Source: Chloroflexota bacterium
Lineage (GTDB): Bacteria > Chloroflexota > Chloroflexia > QHBQ01 > JADMIH01
Assembly (NCBI GenBank): GCA_015478675.1
Contig: JADMIH010000097.1
Location: 1 to 14,408 of the forward strand
Reading direction: 5' to 3'
Length of the DNA stretch: 14,408 nucleotides
A program made the position numbers and the translations under genes. Below, in pieces: positions 1 to 7,340 of the stretch (position 1 is its first letter; each line of letters begins with the position of its first letter). A model generated the notes under the pieces. That model was not told where the DNA came from and did no database searches. It was given only the letters and a program-made list of their open reading frames with translations.

Positions 1-711
1 CAACAGCCATGTAGCGTACTCTTGAGCCTGCTTGTGGGGTAGACCATATTCACGATGAAGCGCTTCTGTGGAGTGCTTCAAGTGAGCTGCGTAGCTTCCA
101 TCTTTGGCCTCGGGCAGCCCCGATATTGCAGCCCAGGCGTGGACAGCAGGGGCAAGTAGCTCCAAAGCCAGCCGGTCGGCTTGCTCTTCAGCACCTGCTG
201 TTGTGCGTGATGTGTATCCGCCCACAGAGGTGCGCTCCATAAGGTCTACATGCAAGCCTATGGGTACTGCGCCCAATATTGCATGCAGGCGCTCGATTCG
301 CGTGGGGAGACGCGTGTTATCCAGCACGGGGATGATCTCTTCGCCCAACGCCTCGATAGCTCGCCTCCTGGGCAGTTGGTAATCGAGTAGAAAATGGGCT
401 AACTCGTGTGCAACCGTGAAGCGCATCTCATCGTCTGGGTCTGAGCCGTCTACGAGTACGAAGCCATGCCCATTATATGCCAGCAAACAACCACGCAACC
501 GCCGGTTTGACCCCTCTATAGGATCTGCGAGGCCGCGGGCGCTGAGCCAGTTATGCACCTCGGTAAGGGATAAGCAGGGCAGCTCTCGAATGGCAAGAGG
601 CAGCGCAAGGGAGGCCGAGCCGATCAGGTCGCGCGGGAACGGCTCTGGTCCATAAGGCAGAGCTTCCCAGAACTCTTCAACCAGGCGGGTCAGTCGGGCT
701 TCCAGCCACAC
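1..711 (-). CDS. ImmA/IrrE-like (M78) zinc metallopeptidase, 3' end outside window
   Basis: The frame stays open for 237 codons from 711 to the left edge of the window, so the C-terminus is missing. Residues 102-106 are HELAH, an HEXXH zinc-peptidase motif, preceded by FTVA and followed by FLLDYQ. About 70 residues later comes EEQADRLALELLAP (175-188). This pairing of HELAH with a downstream E-x-x-A-x-x-x-A-x-x-L-L-x-P is typical of the M78 (ImmA/IrrE) family. Known members cleave a partner repressor or regulator. I chose the GTG at 711 because AAAGGAG lies 9 nt upstream and there is no ATG, GTG or TTG between the preceding gene's stop and it. It is the third gene of a minus-strand unit, 36 nt after the HTH-like protein and in the same frame. 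The likely substrate is one of the two upstream products, but that is an inference. The family call is fairly sure; the start is less so. Confidence 0.8.
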   Translation of the reverse strand, partial: MWLEARLTRLVEEFWEALPYGPEPFPRDLIGSASLALPLAIRELPCLSLTEVHNWLSARGLADPIEGSNRRLRGCLLAYNGHGFVLVDGSDPDDEMRFTVAHELAHFLLDYQLPRRRAIEALGEEIIPVLDNTRLPTRIERLHAILGAVPIGLHVDLMERTSVGGYTSRTTAGAEEQADRLALELLAPAVHAWAAISGLPEAKDGSYAAHLKHSTEALHREYGLPHKQAQEYATWLL

Positions 712-747
712 GAGTTGCTTCTCCTTTATGAACTGCGACTTGAACGC

Positions 748-1278
748 TCAGTTGCTCTTGCCATCACCTTCTTGGTGTTCACTCCCCTGCACTTCGCTCT
801 CCTCGCCGTCGTCGCCTCCTTGACCAGCGTCTGCTCCTTGATCCTCCACGCGTGTTTCCTCGTCACGATCCCTAGCAGCCTTCAGCATACCTGGCGTGGA
901 AGAAAAAGGGGATACAACCTGCCTTTGCCTTGTGCGCATCGAAGGGTTTCGTCGCGCCTGACTGAAAGCTTCAGCGGCATCGACTTCCCTGACAATTGAA
1001 GCCAGTGTGCCCGCATCCAGGACCAACTTATCGGCCACTCTCTGAATATCGATCGCGAATTCGGAAGGGTCGGGATCGGGGCGCCCGCACAGGCGCAGAT
1101 GGTTCAAGGTAGCACTGTCGCAGCGCAGGAGGGAGCAGAGAGCGGCTTCAGACAGGTTGTTGATCTCGATATAGCGCTCGATCAGGCTCGAGAATAGGTG
1201 AGGCCAGCGCGCGGCCCTGGCAGCAGACCAGGAAAGTAAGTTGTTGTCCAGACCCTGGTTGTCTCTGTGGTTAGCCAC
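748..1278 (-). CDS. Unrecognised 176-aa protein, possible HTH core and acidic tail
   Basis: It starts with GTG at 1278 and overlaps the end of the upstream sigma-like gene by 8 nt (GTGGCTAA), so translation is probably coupled. Residues 28-100 look like a compact helical domain: NLSEAALCSLLRCDSATLNH resembles a helix-turn-helix, followed by LRLCGRPDPDP and a second helical stretch ending near IVREVDAAEA. Residues 136-174 are low-complexity and rich in D, E, G and Q, hence strongly acidic and probably disordered. There is no signal peptide or membrane segment. I do not recognise a named family. Its position between a sigma-like protein and an M78 peptidase suggests a regulator or a peptidase target (anti-sigma-like or XRE-like). 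That role is inferred from context only; the reading frame itself is well supported by the overlap and spacing. Confidence 0.7.
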   Translation of the reverse strand: MANHRDNQGLDNNLLSWSAARAARWPHLFSSLIERYIEINNLSEAALCSLLRCDSATLNHLRLCGRPDPDPSEFAIDIQRVADKLVLDAGTLASIVREVDAAEAFSQARRNPSMRTRQRQVVSPFSSTPGMLKAARDRDEETRVEDQGADAGQGGDDGEESEVQGSEHQEGDGKSN

Positions 1279-1867
1279 GTATTATATCCCCCAGGCGCTC
1301 CAGGCGCTTGCTTATCCGGTCTTTGTGGCGCTTTACAACGACCTTTTGGTAGTGCTCAGGTCTATCTTGTATGCCAAGCGCCGCTGCATATGCCGAAGTT
1401 GCGCGCTCTCCTTGCAGCATTAGTGCCAGCATGCGCCGGTCCAGCGGATCGGTTATCTCTTCCATCACAAGGTCCATGAGGGCTTCAGCGTCCACCTTTT
1501 TAATCGTGTCGTTCTCCATATTATTCCGATCAGGGAGCGAGAATTCGACAAGATGGATTGAATTGGCTTGCCGGCTCTGTGTCTTCTCGCGTGCGAGCGC
1601 ATTGAGGAGATCCTTTTGGGCTGCGTTGAAAAGATAATATCCAAGGCTTGAGCGCTCCGGATCGTACTTCTGCGGGTCGAGCGTGTAGTCGAACAGCGCA
1701 TCAATGGCGGCAGCGGCAATGAGTTGCTCGTCACGTGCGGCTACGGAGGGGTTGCGGTATGTTAGTCGCTGAATCAGTTCGGGCAGCCAGCGCACCACGC
1801 ACTCGTCAGGAGCCGTCTTATCGCCGGCTATGAGGCGTAGATGTAATGCTAAGTCCGCTGCGTTCAT
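1271..1867 (-). CDS. Sigma-70-like RNA polymerase sigma factor (ECF-type architecture)
   Basis: This is a 198-residue protein with two parts. Residues about 46-98 (DEQLIAAAAIDALFDY, then YDPERSSLGYYLFNAAQKDL) match sigma region 2, which binds core polymerase and the -10 element; compare the usual D-P-x-R-G-S-L-x-x-W-L-x-x-I-A pattern. Residues about 128-193 (DPLDRRMLALMLQGERATSA, a YAAALGI turn, then VVVKRHKDRISKRLERLG) match a region 4 HTH. The length suits an ECF-like factor. Region 2 is divergent, so its specificity cannot be predicted. The ATG at 1867 has no obvious Shine-Dalgarno sequence. A strong promoter lies about 140 bp upstream on the same strand. It is the first gene of the three-gene unit with the HTH-like protein and the peptidase. 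It could also be a sigma-like phage or plasmid regulator rather than a true sigma factor. Confidence 0.68.
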   Translation of the reverse strand: MNAADLALHLRLIAGDKTAPDECVVRWLPELIQRLTYRNPSVAARDEQLIAAAAIDALFDYTLDPQKYDPERSSLGYYLFNAAQKDLLNALAREKTQSRQANSIHLVEFSLPDRNNMENDTIKKVDAEALMDLVMEEITDPLDRRMLALMLQGERATSAYAAALGIQDRPEHYQKVVVKRHKDRISKRLERLGDIIRG

Positions 1868-2299
1868 AAGGTGAGGCAGTAAGCGTGCTGAAGTGCTAAC
1901 TGTAAGGTTGCCAGAATTTCCTGCACGCGATTAACTGGCGATCCTCTCGGCGAAAAGAGCAACTACCAGATTGAGGAATGACAAATAGTATTACTTCCCA
2001 GTACCGAGCATACCCGAATGGAGGCTATTAGTCAAGGATCATGTTCCGAGGGCATTTCCGAGACTTCTACTTCAACGAAGTAGACGAAGATACTCGGCGG
2101 GACATCTGCCGCCAGCGCGGTTACGTCTTCGCTCGCGAAAACCCAAGGGGCTTTTAGTGAAGGGTGGATCAAGAAGCTCATGCTTAACCCGACCAGCAGC
2201 GCTTTGTCAACCTCGACACACCAGGCGTGCGATGCCTGCCCGGTTCAGACGGTACCTCTCCGGCTCGGATCATTACACAACAGACGTTTGCTGAAGCTA
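1868..2299. other. Intergenic stretch between the sigma-like gene and the IS remnant
   Basis: It holds the minus-strand leader and promoter (to 2035) and two short opposed open frames. A plus-strand ATG at 2041 gives 38 residues (beginning MFRGHFRDFYFNEVDEDTRR), and a minus-strand ATG at 2181 gives 49 residues ending at 2032. They overlap antisense, so at most one is likely to be real. Neither matches a family I recognise. The junction with the transposase remnant is not sharp; the plus frame from 2180 only becomes transposase-like near 2300. Confidence 0.4.
2007..2035 (-). promoter_or_regulatory. Sigma-70 promoter for the sigma-like/HTH/peptidase unit
   Basis: On the minus strand TTGACT (2035-2030) is followed after 17 bp by TATGCT (2012-2007). 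Transcription would start near 2000 and leave a leader of roughly 130 nt before the ATG at 1867. No other good promoter is visible for this unit. Confidence 0.6.
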
Positions 2300-2770
2300 C
2301 CGAGCCACAGGCTATTAGAGAAGTTGGAGTGGTATGGCTGCCGGTGGGGTATTGAGGTGTGGCACAAAGTGCTAAAGAGCGGGTGCAAGATAGAGGCGAG
2401 GCAGTTGGCAAGCGAAGCGCGGTTGGAGCGAGCATTGGCTGTCTACAGTGTGATAGCATGGCGGCTGATCTACGCGACAATGCTGGCGAGAGCGATACCA
2501 GATGCCCCATGCACACTCTTATTAGAGCAAGAGGAGTGGGAAGCGCTCTAATGCACGATCCACAAAGTGCCGGCCCCGCCGAACAAGGTGCCCACCTTGC
2601 AGCAGGCAGTGCGGTGGATAGGGGAGTTGGGTGGCTTCCTGGGGCGCAACAGTGATGGAGAACCTGGTGTTACAGTCATGTGGCGAGGTCTCCAGCGGCT
2701 CGTAGACCTCACCACTATGTATCAGATTATGCCTTCTCCCCGTTCTCACATGAATGTGCGGAATGATTAG
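2300..2770 (+). pseudogene. IS4-family transposase, C-terminal remnant with an internal stop
   Basis: The frame from about 2300 encodes YGCRWGIEVWHKVLK at 2333-2377, an exact Y-(2)-R-(3)-E-(6)-K signature of IS4-family transposases; its E is the last residue of the DDE triad. The text then runs SGCKIEARQLASEARLERAL and VIAWRLIYATMLARA, as expected for the Tn5-like branch. At 2549-2551 a TAA interrupts the frame (EWEAL, stop, CTIHK), where relatives have a residue, probably Tyr (TAC or TAT). The same frame continues with KVPAPPNKVPTLQQAVRWIG, then LGGFLGRN, DGEPGVTV and MWRGLQRLVDL. The N-terminal two thirds, including both catalytic Asp residues, are missing. The gene is therefore dead by both 5' loss and a nonsense mutation. 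The family call is strong; the exact 5' limit of homology is not resolved. Confidence 0.82.
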
Positions 2771-2778
2771 CCCATAAA

Positions 2779-2803
2779 GGGAGAGGGGGCTTGGGGGTGA
2801 GGG
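2779..2803 (+). repeat. G-rich interspersed repeat, copy 1
   Basis: This 25-nt tract (GGGAGAGGGGGCTTGG, then GGGTGAGGG) recurs at 11884-11908 with a single T/C difference, and in inverted form near 11796-11820. Repeats of this look are common between genes in Chloroflexota and related genomes. Confidence 0.7.
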
Positions 2804-2865
2804 CGCACAGTTACCCTTGAACTTTGTTCTATCCTAAATCTGAACAGTTACTTCTATCATAAACC

Positions 2866-2894
2866 TTGACAACGCATCCATCAAGTTGTATACT
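2866..2894 (+). promoter_or_regulatory. hrcA operon sigma-70 promoter
   Basis: A perfect -35 box TTGACA (2866-2871) is followed after 17 bp by TATACT (2889-2894). The predicted start, near 2901, lies just before the CIRCE operator, the expected arrangement for HrcA repression. Confidence 0.85.
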
Positions 2895-2905
2895 GTGATT
2901 GTCAT

Positions 2906-2932
2906 TTAGCAGTCCTATGTTGAGAGTGCTAG
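2906..2932 (+). promoter_or_regulatory. CIRCE operator (HrcA binding site)
   Basis: TTAGCAGTC, 9 nt, then GAGTGCTAG. The CIRCE consensus is TTAGCACTC-N9-GAGTGCTAA, so there is one mismatch per arm and the spacer has the standard length. It lies at the start of the transcript and before hrcA, as in other autoregulated hrcA operons. Confidence 0.88.
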
Positions 2933-2972
2933 GCGGCACGAAACTTGCACTTTGCTATGGGTAGGTATAGAT

Positions 2973-4043
2973 ATGGATCAGCAGAGCGACATCAGCATTA
3001 GCGAGCGCCAACGGAACATACTCACTATTATCATTGAGGAGTATGTCACCACCGCGCGTCCTGTGGCCTCGGAGCACATAGTCAATCAATATGACCTCAA
3101 CGTCAGCTCTGCCACAGTGCGCAACGACATGGCCGATCTGGAGCGAGCAGGTCTTATCGTGCAGCCGCATACCAGCGCGGGGCGCATCCCAACCGACCTC
3201 GGCTATCGCTACTTTGTGGCTAACCTGATGAACCCCACCGTCCTCGCCGCCGACGAGCAGCGCAAGATACGCCACCAGTTTCATCAGATTGAGATGGATG
3301 CAGACGAGTGGGTGCGACTCGCCACAGCGGTGCTGGCACGCACCACCCACAGTGCGGCTGTAGCTACCGCCCCACGTAGCAATGCAGTGCATCTCAAGCA
3401 CTTCGAGCTAATTGGCATCTCAGACTCGCGCATACTGGTCGTGATGGTAGGGCACGAAGGCTCTATCACTCAGCAAATGCTCACAGTCGAGGAGGAGTGG
3501 GACCAGGAGCGCATCAGCAGCCTGGCTGCACAACTCAACGCCAGCCTCGCAGGTAAGACAGCCGCGCAGATAAGCGAGTGGGCGGGTGAAGAGGCCAATA
3601 TTCGCCCACTCTCCCCTCCGGCACCACGAGTGCTACAGCTGATAACTACAATGCTAGCGCGACTCGAAAGGCCAGAAGCTTCCAGCATTTACCACGAAGG
3701 GCTGGGACATATACTTGAACAGCCTGAGTTTCGCCAACCCGATAAGATCCAGCAAGTGCTTGCTTTATTCGAGCATGGTGATCTGTGGACATCTATCATA
3801 CCTTCTATCATGGATCGGAATGGAGTGCAGGTGCTCATAGGCGACCAGGGCTGGGGCGAAGGGATGGGAGCGTACAGCGTTGTGCTGGCACGCTATGGCC
3901 TGGAAAACAAGATGGCCGGAGTGCTTGGGGTGGTTGGCCCCACCCGCATGCCCTATAGTCGCTCGGTCTCGACGGTGAGCTACATGTCGAGCCTGCTGAG
4001 CGACCTGCTCCACAGAGCTTATTACGACGCAGGCGGCCAGTAG
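2973..4043 (+). CDS. hrcA: Heat-inducible transcription repressor HrcA
   Basis: HrcA binds CIRCE and represses the chaperone operon; in characterised bacteria its activity depends on GroEL. The N-terminal winged helix begins ISISERQRNILTIIIEEYV and includes the conserved SSATVRNDMADLERAGLIVQ and SAGRIPTDLGYRYFV stretches. The C-terminal part carries the usual dimerisation end with GVLGVVGPTRMPYSR and YMSSLLSDLL. I place the start at the ATG at 2973 (357 aa), because family members begin close to the L/I-SERQ motif; a TTG at 2952 would add seven residues (MLWVGID). A GGTAGG lies just upstream. It is the first gene of hrcA-grpE-dnaK and carries CIRCE in its leader. The stop codon falls inside a 7-bp tandem repeat. 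Identity is secure; the start is likely but not certain. Confidence 0.96.
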   Translation: MDQQSDISISERQRNILTIIIEEYVTTARPVASEHIVNQYDLNVSSATVRNDMADLERAGLIVQPHTSAGRIPTDLGYRYFVANLMNPTVLAADEQRKIRHQFHQIEMDADEWVRLATAVLARTTHSAAVATAPRSNAVHLKHFELIGISDSRILVVMVGHEGSITQQMLTVEEEWDQERISSLAAQLNASLAGKTAAQISEWAGEEANIRPLSPPAPRVLQLITTMLARLERPEASSIYHEGLGHILEQPEFRQPDKIQQVLALFEHGDLWTSIIPSIMDRNGVQVLIGDQGWGEGMGAYSVVLARYGLENKMAGVLGVVGPTRMPYSRSVSTVSYMSSLLSDLLHRAYYDAGGQ

Positions 4044-4057
4044 CCAGTAGCCAGTAG
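4037..4057 (+). repeat. Tandem repeat CCAGTAG x3 at the hrcA stop codon
   Basis: Three perfect 7-bp units (4037-4043, 4044-4050, 4051-4057). The TAG of the first unit is the hrcA stop. Because the stop lies in the first unit, a change in copy number would alter only the spacing to grpE. Confidence 0.85.
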
Positions 4058-4100
4058 GGCAATCATCTGCAAGCAATGAAGATATACGGAGAGTTATAGA

Positions 4101-4658
4101 GTGAATGACACAAAAGACATGGACGAAAAAGAAGGCGGAATAGAAGACGAAAATAGCAATGGCAATGAGAAAGGTGAGCAGGACCAGGTAACTGAACCAA
4201 CAGGTCAGAAGCGCGATGTAGCAGCCGAGTACCTGGATGCCTTGCAGCGCGAGCGAGCCAGCTTCATCAATTACAAGAGGCGTGCTGAGCAAGAGCGGGC
4301 AGAAACCGTACAGTACGCCACGACCAACCTCGTGAAGAAGTTGCTCCCCGTAGTTGACGACTTCGACCGTGCTCTGGCGGCGATACCTGAGGCCGAGCGT
4401 GAGAAGAACCGTTGGGTGGAAGGGATAGAGCTAATAGCCCGAAAGCTCCATACACTGCTGGAGCAAGAAGGCATAGAACCTATCGAAGCGATGGGACAGC
4501 CTTTCGACCCCAACCTGCACGAGGCGGTGGCCTTCGAGGACAACACAGAAGGCGGCAACACCAACCACGTAGATACAGTCTCCGACGTCTTTGCAAAAGG
4601 CTACAAAATGCGCGACCGGGTTATAAGACCCGCGATGGTCAAGGTCTCACGGGGCTAG
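4101..4658 (+). CDS. grpE: Nucleotide exchange factor GrpE
   Basis: GrpE releases ADP from DnaK and acts as a homodimer in the cytoplasm. The protein has 185 residues. An acidic, charged N-terminus (about 1-35) precedes a long helical region starting near AAEYLDALQRERASFINYKR. The C-terminal beta-domain carries the family signature: PFDPNLHEAVAFED, then TVSDVFAKGYKMRDRVIRPA and MVKVS. The start is GTG at 4101 with CGGAGAG 7 nt upstream; the in-frame ATG at 4119 is less well placed. It lies 57 bp after hrcA and 156 bp before dnaK on the same strand, probably within one transcript from the CIRCE-controlled promoter. Confidence 0.96.
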   Translation: MNDTKDMDEKEGGIEDENSNGNEKGEQDQVTEPTGQKRDVAAEYLDALQRERASFINYKRRAEQERAETVQYATTNLVKKLLPVVDDFDRALAAIPEAEREKNRWVEGIELIARKLHTLLEQEGIEPIEAMGQPFDPNLHEAVAFEDNTEGGNTNHVDTVSDVFAKGYKMRDRVIRPAMVKVSRG

Positions 4659-4814
4659 AGGGCTCGTTTTACCCGACGCGCACTGCGTATGACGTACCTA
4701 TTATGGATATACTGCCCTTATCGGCCACCCATCACGTAGTAGATAGCATGCATTAAGCATCCGGCAAATCAAGAGGTAGACAAAACTATTAAATCTATCA
4801 GGAGGCATAACAAA

Positions 4815-6767
4815 ATGGCACACGTATTAGGAATCGACCTGGGGACAACCAACTCGGTCATCGCAGTGATTGAAGGCGGCGAGCCTACCGTCATACCAAA
4901 CGCAGAGGGTGCGCGGCTGACCCCTTCAGTGGTGGCCGTCTCTAAATCCGGCGAGAGGCTGGTGGGGCAGGTCGCCAAACGCCAATCAATCACTAACCCG
5001 GAGAACACCATCTTCTCTATCAAGCGCTTCATGGGGCGTAAGTTCAACGACCCCGATGTGCAGCGTGACCTGAAGCTAGTCCCCTATAGGGTAGCAGAAG
5101 CGCCCAACGGCGATTTGCAGGTGTGGATGGGGGGCAAATCGTACTCACCACCCGAAATCTCCGCAATGATACTCCAGAAGCTAAAGACAGACGCGGAAGC
5201 ATACCTGGGCGAAAAGATCACGCAGGCTGTTATCACAGTACCTGCTTACTTCAACGACTCGCAACGCCAGGCGACCAAAGACGCCGGTAAGATCGCGGGC
5301 CTCGACGTGCTGCGTATTATCAACGAGCCTACCGCATCTGCCCTCGCCTACGGGCTGGAGAATAAAGGCGAGGAAGAGATCGCGGTCTACGACCTCGGCG
5401 GCGGTACATACGACATCTCGGTGCTCACAATCTCAGAGGGCGTCTTTGAGGTCAACGCCACCAACGGCGACACTCACCTGGGCGGTGACGACTTTGACCA
5501 GAGGATAATTGACTGGCTGGCTGACGAGTTCAAGCGCGAGCAGGGTATAGATTTGCGCCAGGACCGCATGGCTCTACAGCGCCTCAAGGAAGCTGCCGAG
5601 AAAGCCAAGATCGAGCTTTCTACCACACAGTCAACAGATGTGAACCTGCCCTTCATCACAGCTGATGCCGAAGGGCCGAAGCATATGAACATCACACTGA
5701 CCCGCTCGAAGCTGGAGCAATTAGTGAGCGACCTGATAGACCGCACCATTCCGCCGATGAAGGGCGCACTGGATGACGCCAAGATGAAGCCGTCGGATAT
5801 CAACGAGGTGCTGCTGGTGGGCGGCCAGACCCGCATGCCTGCTGTCCAGAAGAAAGTACAGGACTTCTTTAGCAAAGAGCCTCATAAGGGCATCAACCCT
5901 GATGAAGTAGTGGCTGTGGGCGCGGCAATCCAGGCAGGCGTACTCAAAGGCGATGTGAAGGACGTACTCCTTCTGGACGTGACGCCTCTTACGCTCGGCC
6001 TTGAAACGCTGGGTGGTGTGGCAACGCCACTCATCCCGCGCAACACTACTATCCCTACCAAGAAGAGCCAGGTATTCTCAACAGCATCAGACAACCAGCC
6101 GAGTGTGGAAATCCACGTGGTGCAGGGCGAGCGCCCAATGGCTAATGAGGACAAGACGCTGGGGCGCTTTATACTCGACGGCATTCCACCGGCGCCGAGA
6201 GGCATACCACAGGTTGAGGTTACTTTTGACATCGACGCCAACGGTATCCTGAGCGTAAGCGCCAAGGACATGGCTACTCAGAAAGAGCAGAAGATCACCA
6301 TTACTGCTTCTTCGGGTCTCTCCAAAGACGAGGTGGAGCGGATGGTGCGCGAGGCCGAGTCGCACGAAGAGGAAGACCGCAAACGCCGCGACCTGATTGA
6401 GGCGCGTAACCTGGGCGATAGCCTGGCTTACAATGCTGAAAAAACGCTGCGCGAGCTTGGCGATCAGGTGCCCGCCGACATCAAGAGCGACGTGGAGAGC
6501 AAGGTAACTGCTGTGCGCGACGCCCTGCAAGCCGACGATGTTGAGCTGATCAAGAGTTCCACCCAGGAGCTTAGCGATGCCATGCAAAAGATAGGCCAGG
6601 CGATGTATGCCCAGCAGCAAGCCAGCGCGGGCACCAGAGGCCCCGATGGCATGGGCGGTATGGGAGACATCGGAGATATGAGCGGCAACGGCACCGGAGA
6701 TGGCGCTAACCCTGGCGGCAAACCCGCCGAAGAAGGCACCGTAGAAGGCGAGTTCCGCGAGGTCTAA
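4815..6767 (+). CDS. dnaK: Chaperone protein DnaK (Hsp70)
   Basis: DnaK is an ATP-driven chaperone that works with DnaJ and GrpE. The 650-residue length is normal. Hsp70 signatures are present: IDLGTTNS (7-14), [10 protein letters not shown] (193-202; most relatives have F at the Y position) and [16 protein letters not shown]. The interdomain linker ([13 protein letters not shown]) is followed by the substrate-binding domain, then a helical lid and a glycine/methionine-rich tail. It ends [10 protein letters not shown], an acidic terminus of the kind found in many bacterial DnaKs. AGGAGG lies 9 nt before the ATG. It is preceded by grpE and followed by a hairpin terminator; dnaJ is 1.7 kb further on, separated by Uma2-family genes. 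No second CIRCE is visible in the 156 bp before it. Confidence 0.98.
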   Translation: MAHVLGIDLGTTNSVIAVIEGGEPTVIPNAEGARLTPSVVAVSKSGERLVGQVAKRQSITNPENTIFSIKRFMGRKFNDPDVQRDLKLVPYRVAEAPNGDLQVWMGGKSYSPPEISAMILQKLKTDAEAYLGEKITQAVITVPAYFNDSQRQATKDAGKIAGLDVLRIINEPTASALAYGLENKGEEEIAVYDLGGGTYDISVLTISEGVFEVNATNGDTHLGGDDFDQRIIDWLADEFKREQGIDLRQDRMALQRLKEAAEKAKIELSTTQSTDVNLPFITADAEGPKHMNITLTRSKLEQLVSDLIDRTIPPMKGALDDAKMKPSDINEVLLVGGQTRMPAVQKKVQDFFSKEPHKGINPDEVVAVGAAIQAGVLKGDVKDVLLLDVTPLTLGLETLGGVATPLIPRNTTIPTKKSQVFSTASDNQPSVEIHVVQGERPMANEDKTLGRFILDGIPPAPRGIPQVEVTFDIDANGILSVSAKDMATQKEQKITITASSGLSKDEVERMVREAESHEEEDRKRRDLIEARNLGDSLAYNAEKTLRELGDQVPADIKSDVESKVTAVRDALQADDVELIKSSTQELSDAMQKIGQAMYAQQQASAGTRGPDGMGGMGDIGDMSGNGTGDGANPGGKPAEEGTVEGEFREV

Positions 6768-6790
6768 CCAGGACTGAATGATAAGGAATG

Positions 6791-6821
6791 AGGACTGAGT
6801 GGCCTTGTGCCACTCAGTCCT
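6791..6821 (+). terminator. Rho-independent-like terminator after dnaK
   Basis: A perfect 13-bp stem (AGGACTGAGTGGC with GCCACTCAGTCCT) and a 5-nt loop lie 24 bp after the dnaK stop. The following tract is T-poor (TCCGTCGTCTC), so termination may be partial and some readthrough into dnaJ is possible. Confidence 0.7.
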
Positions 6822-6853
6822 TCCGTCGTCTCTAGTTTCTAAGCCTATGACAA

Positions 6854-7302
6854 ATGCCAGATACCCTGATACAAGTTACACACATGAAGGAGGGCACGAG
6901 ACTTGGAATAGCAGTTGGTGACAACAAGGTCTTTGTAGTAAACCTGCCGGGGAGAAAGTCTTTAGCTCGAATGTCGCGTTTCATACAGGCAAAGTGTGAC
7001 CGGGTTATAACTTTGGTGCTCTTGTATTTGCAATCGAAGTAAGGAATGGTTTAGATTATAGCAACGATAGCTACGGACGAATGTTCGCGAAGATAAGAGA
7101 TTATTTTAGCGCTGGCACTCAGGTTGTTTGGGATGTGGACGTATTGGTATATGGAGGAGTTTGGGCTTACTGCAAGGATAACCCTGACGAGCCGATAGAC
7201 TACCGGCGCGGCGGAAAGGCCGAAGCCGAGCCTGCTCTACCCAAGTGGTCTATACCTGTTGATGATTTGTTCTATCCATATGCTGATGATATAGAAGAGT
7301 AA
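6854..7302 (+). pseudogene. Uma2-family (PD-(D/E)XK nuclease-like) protein, broken
   Basis: The remains of a third Uma2 gene. The first frame reads IAVGDNKVFVVNLPGRKSLA, matching YAVGDNRAFIVNLPNRKSLS of the gene at 7913. After about 6968 the homology moves to another frame (NVAFHTGKV), meets a TGA stop near 7000, and continues as ALVFAIEVRNGLDYS, then KIRDYFSAGTQVVWDVDVL and AEAEPALPKWSIPVDDLF. The first 45 or so residues are absent. It therefore has 5' loss, a frameshift and a nonsense codon. A 24-bp tract near its end, beginning GCCGAAGCCGAG, is identical to both intact copies. Its central part is closer to the 7913 copy than to the 7341 copy. Confidence 0.82.
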
Positions 7303-7340
7303 AGGTGGAAGCGTAAGCTGGCACCGATCTGGTCCCGACT

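Larger units (their letters stand above)
2300..2849 (+). mobile_element. Right-hand remnant of an IS4-family insertion sequence
   Basis: It comprises the broken transposase plus about 80 bp of 3' non-coding DNA, ending in TCTGAACAGTT (2839-2849). Read inward from that end, AACTGTTCAGA and the following bases resemble the terminal repeats of the small element at 11738-11981, which supports 2849 as the true IS end. No matching left end was found. A G-rich repeat (2779-2803) lies inside. The end sits only 16 bp from the -35 box of the hrcA promoter. Confidence 0.65.

Noticed and set aside
104..655. Plus-strand frames at the left edge
   Set aside because: They are antisense to the M78 peptidase frame, which has HELAH, EEQAD and a good ribosome binding site.
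1891..1899. CIRCE-like half site AAGTGCTAA before the sigma-like gene
   Set aside because: No partner arm is found at a 9-nt spacing on the other side, so it is probably chance.
2184..2516. 110-codon minus-strand frame over the IS remnant
   Set aside because: It is antisense to an exact IS4 Y-R-E-K signature.
3765..4292. 175-codon minus-strand frame with a hydrophobic stretch
   Set aside because: Antisense to hrcA and grpE and spanning their junction; no start signals or family match.
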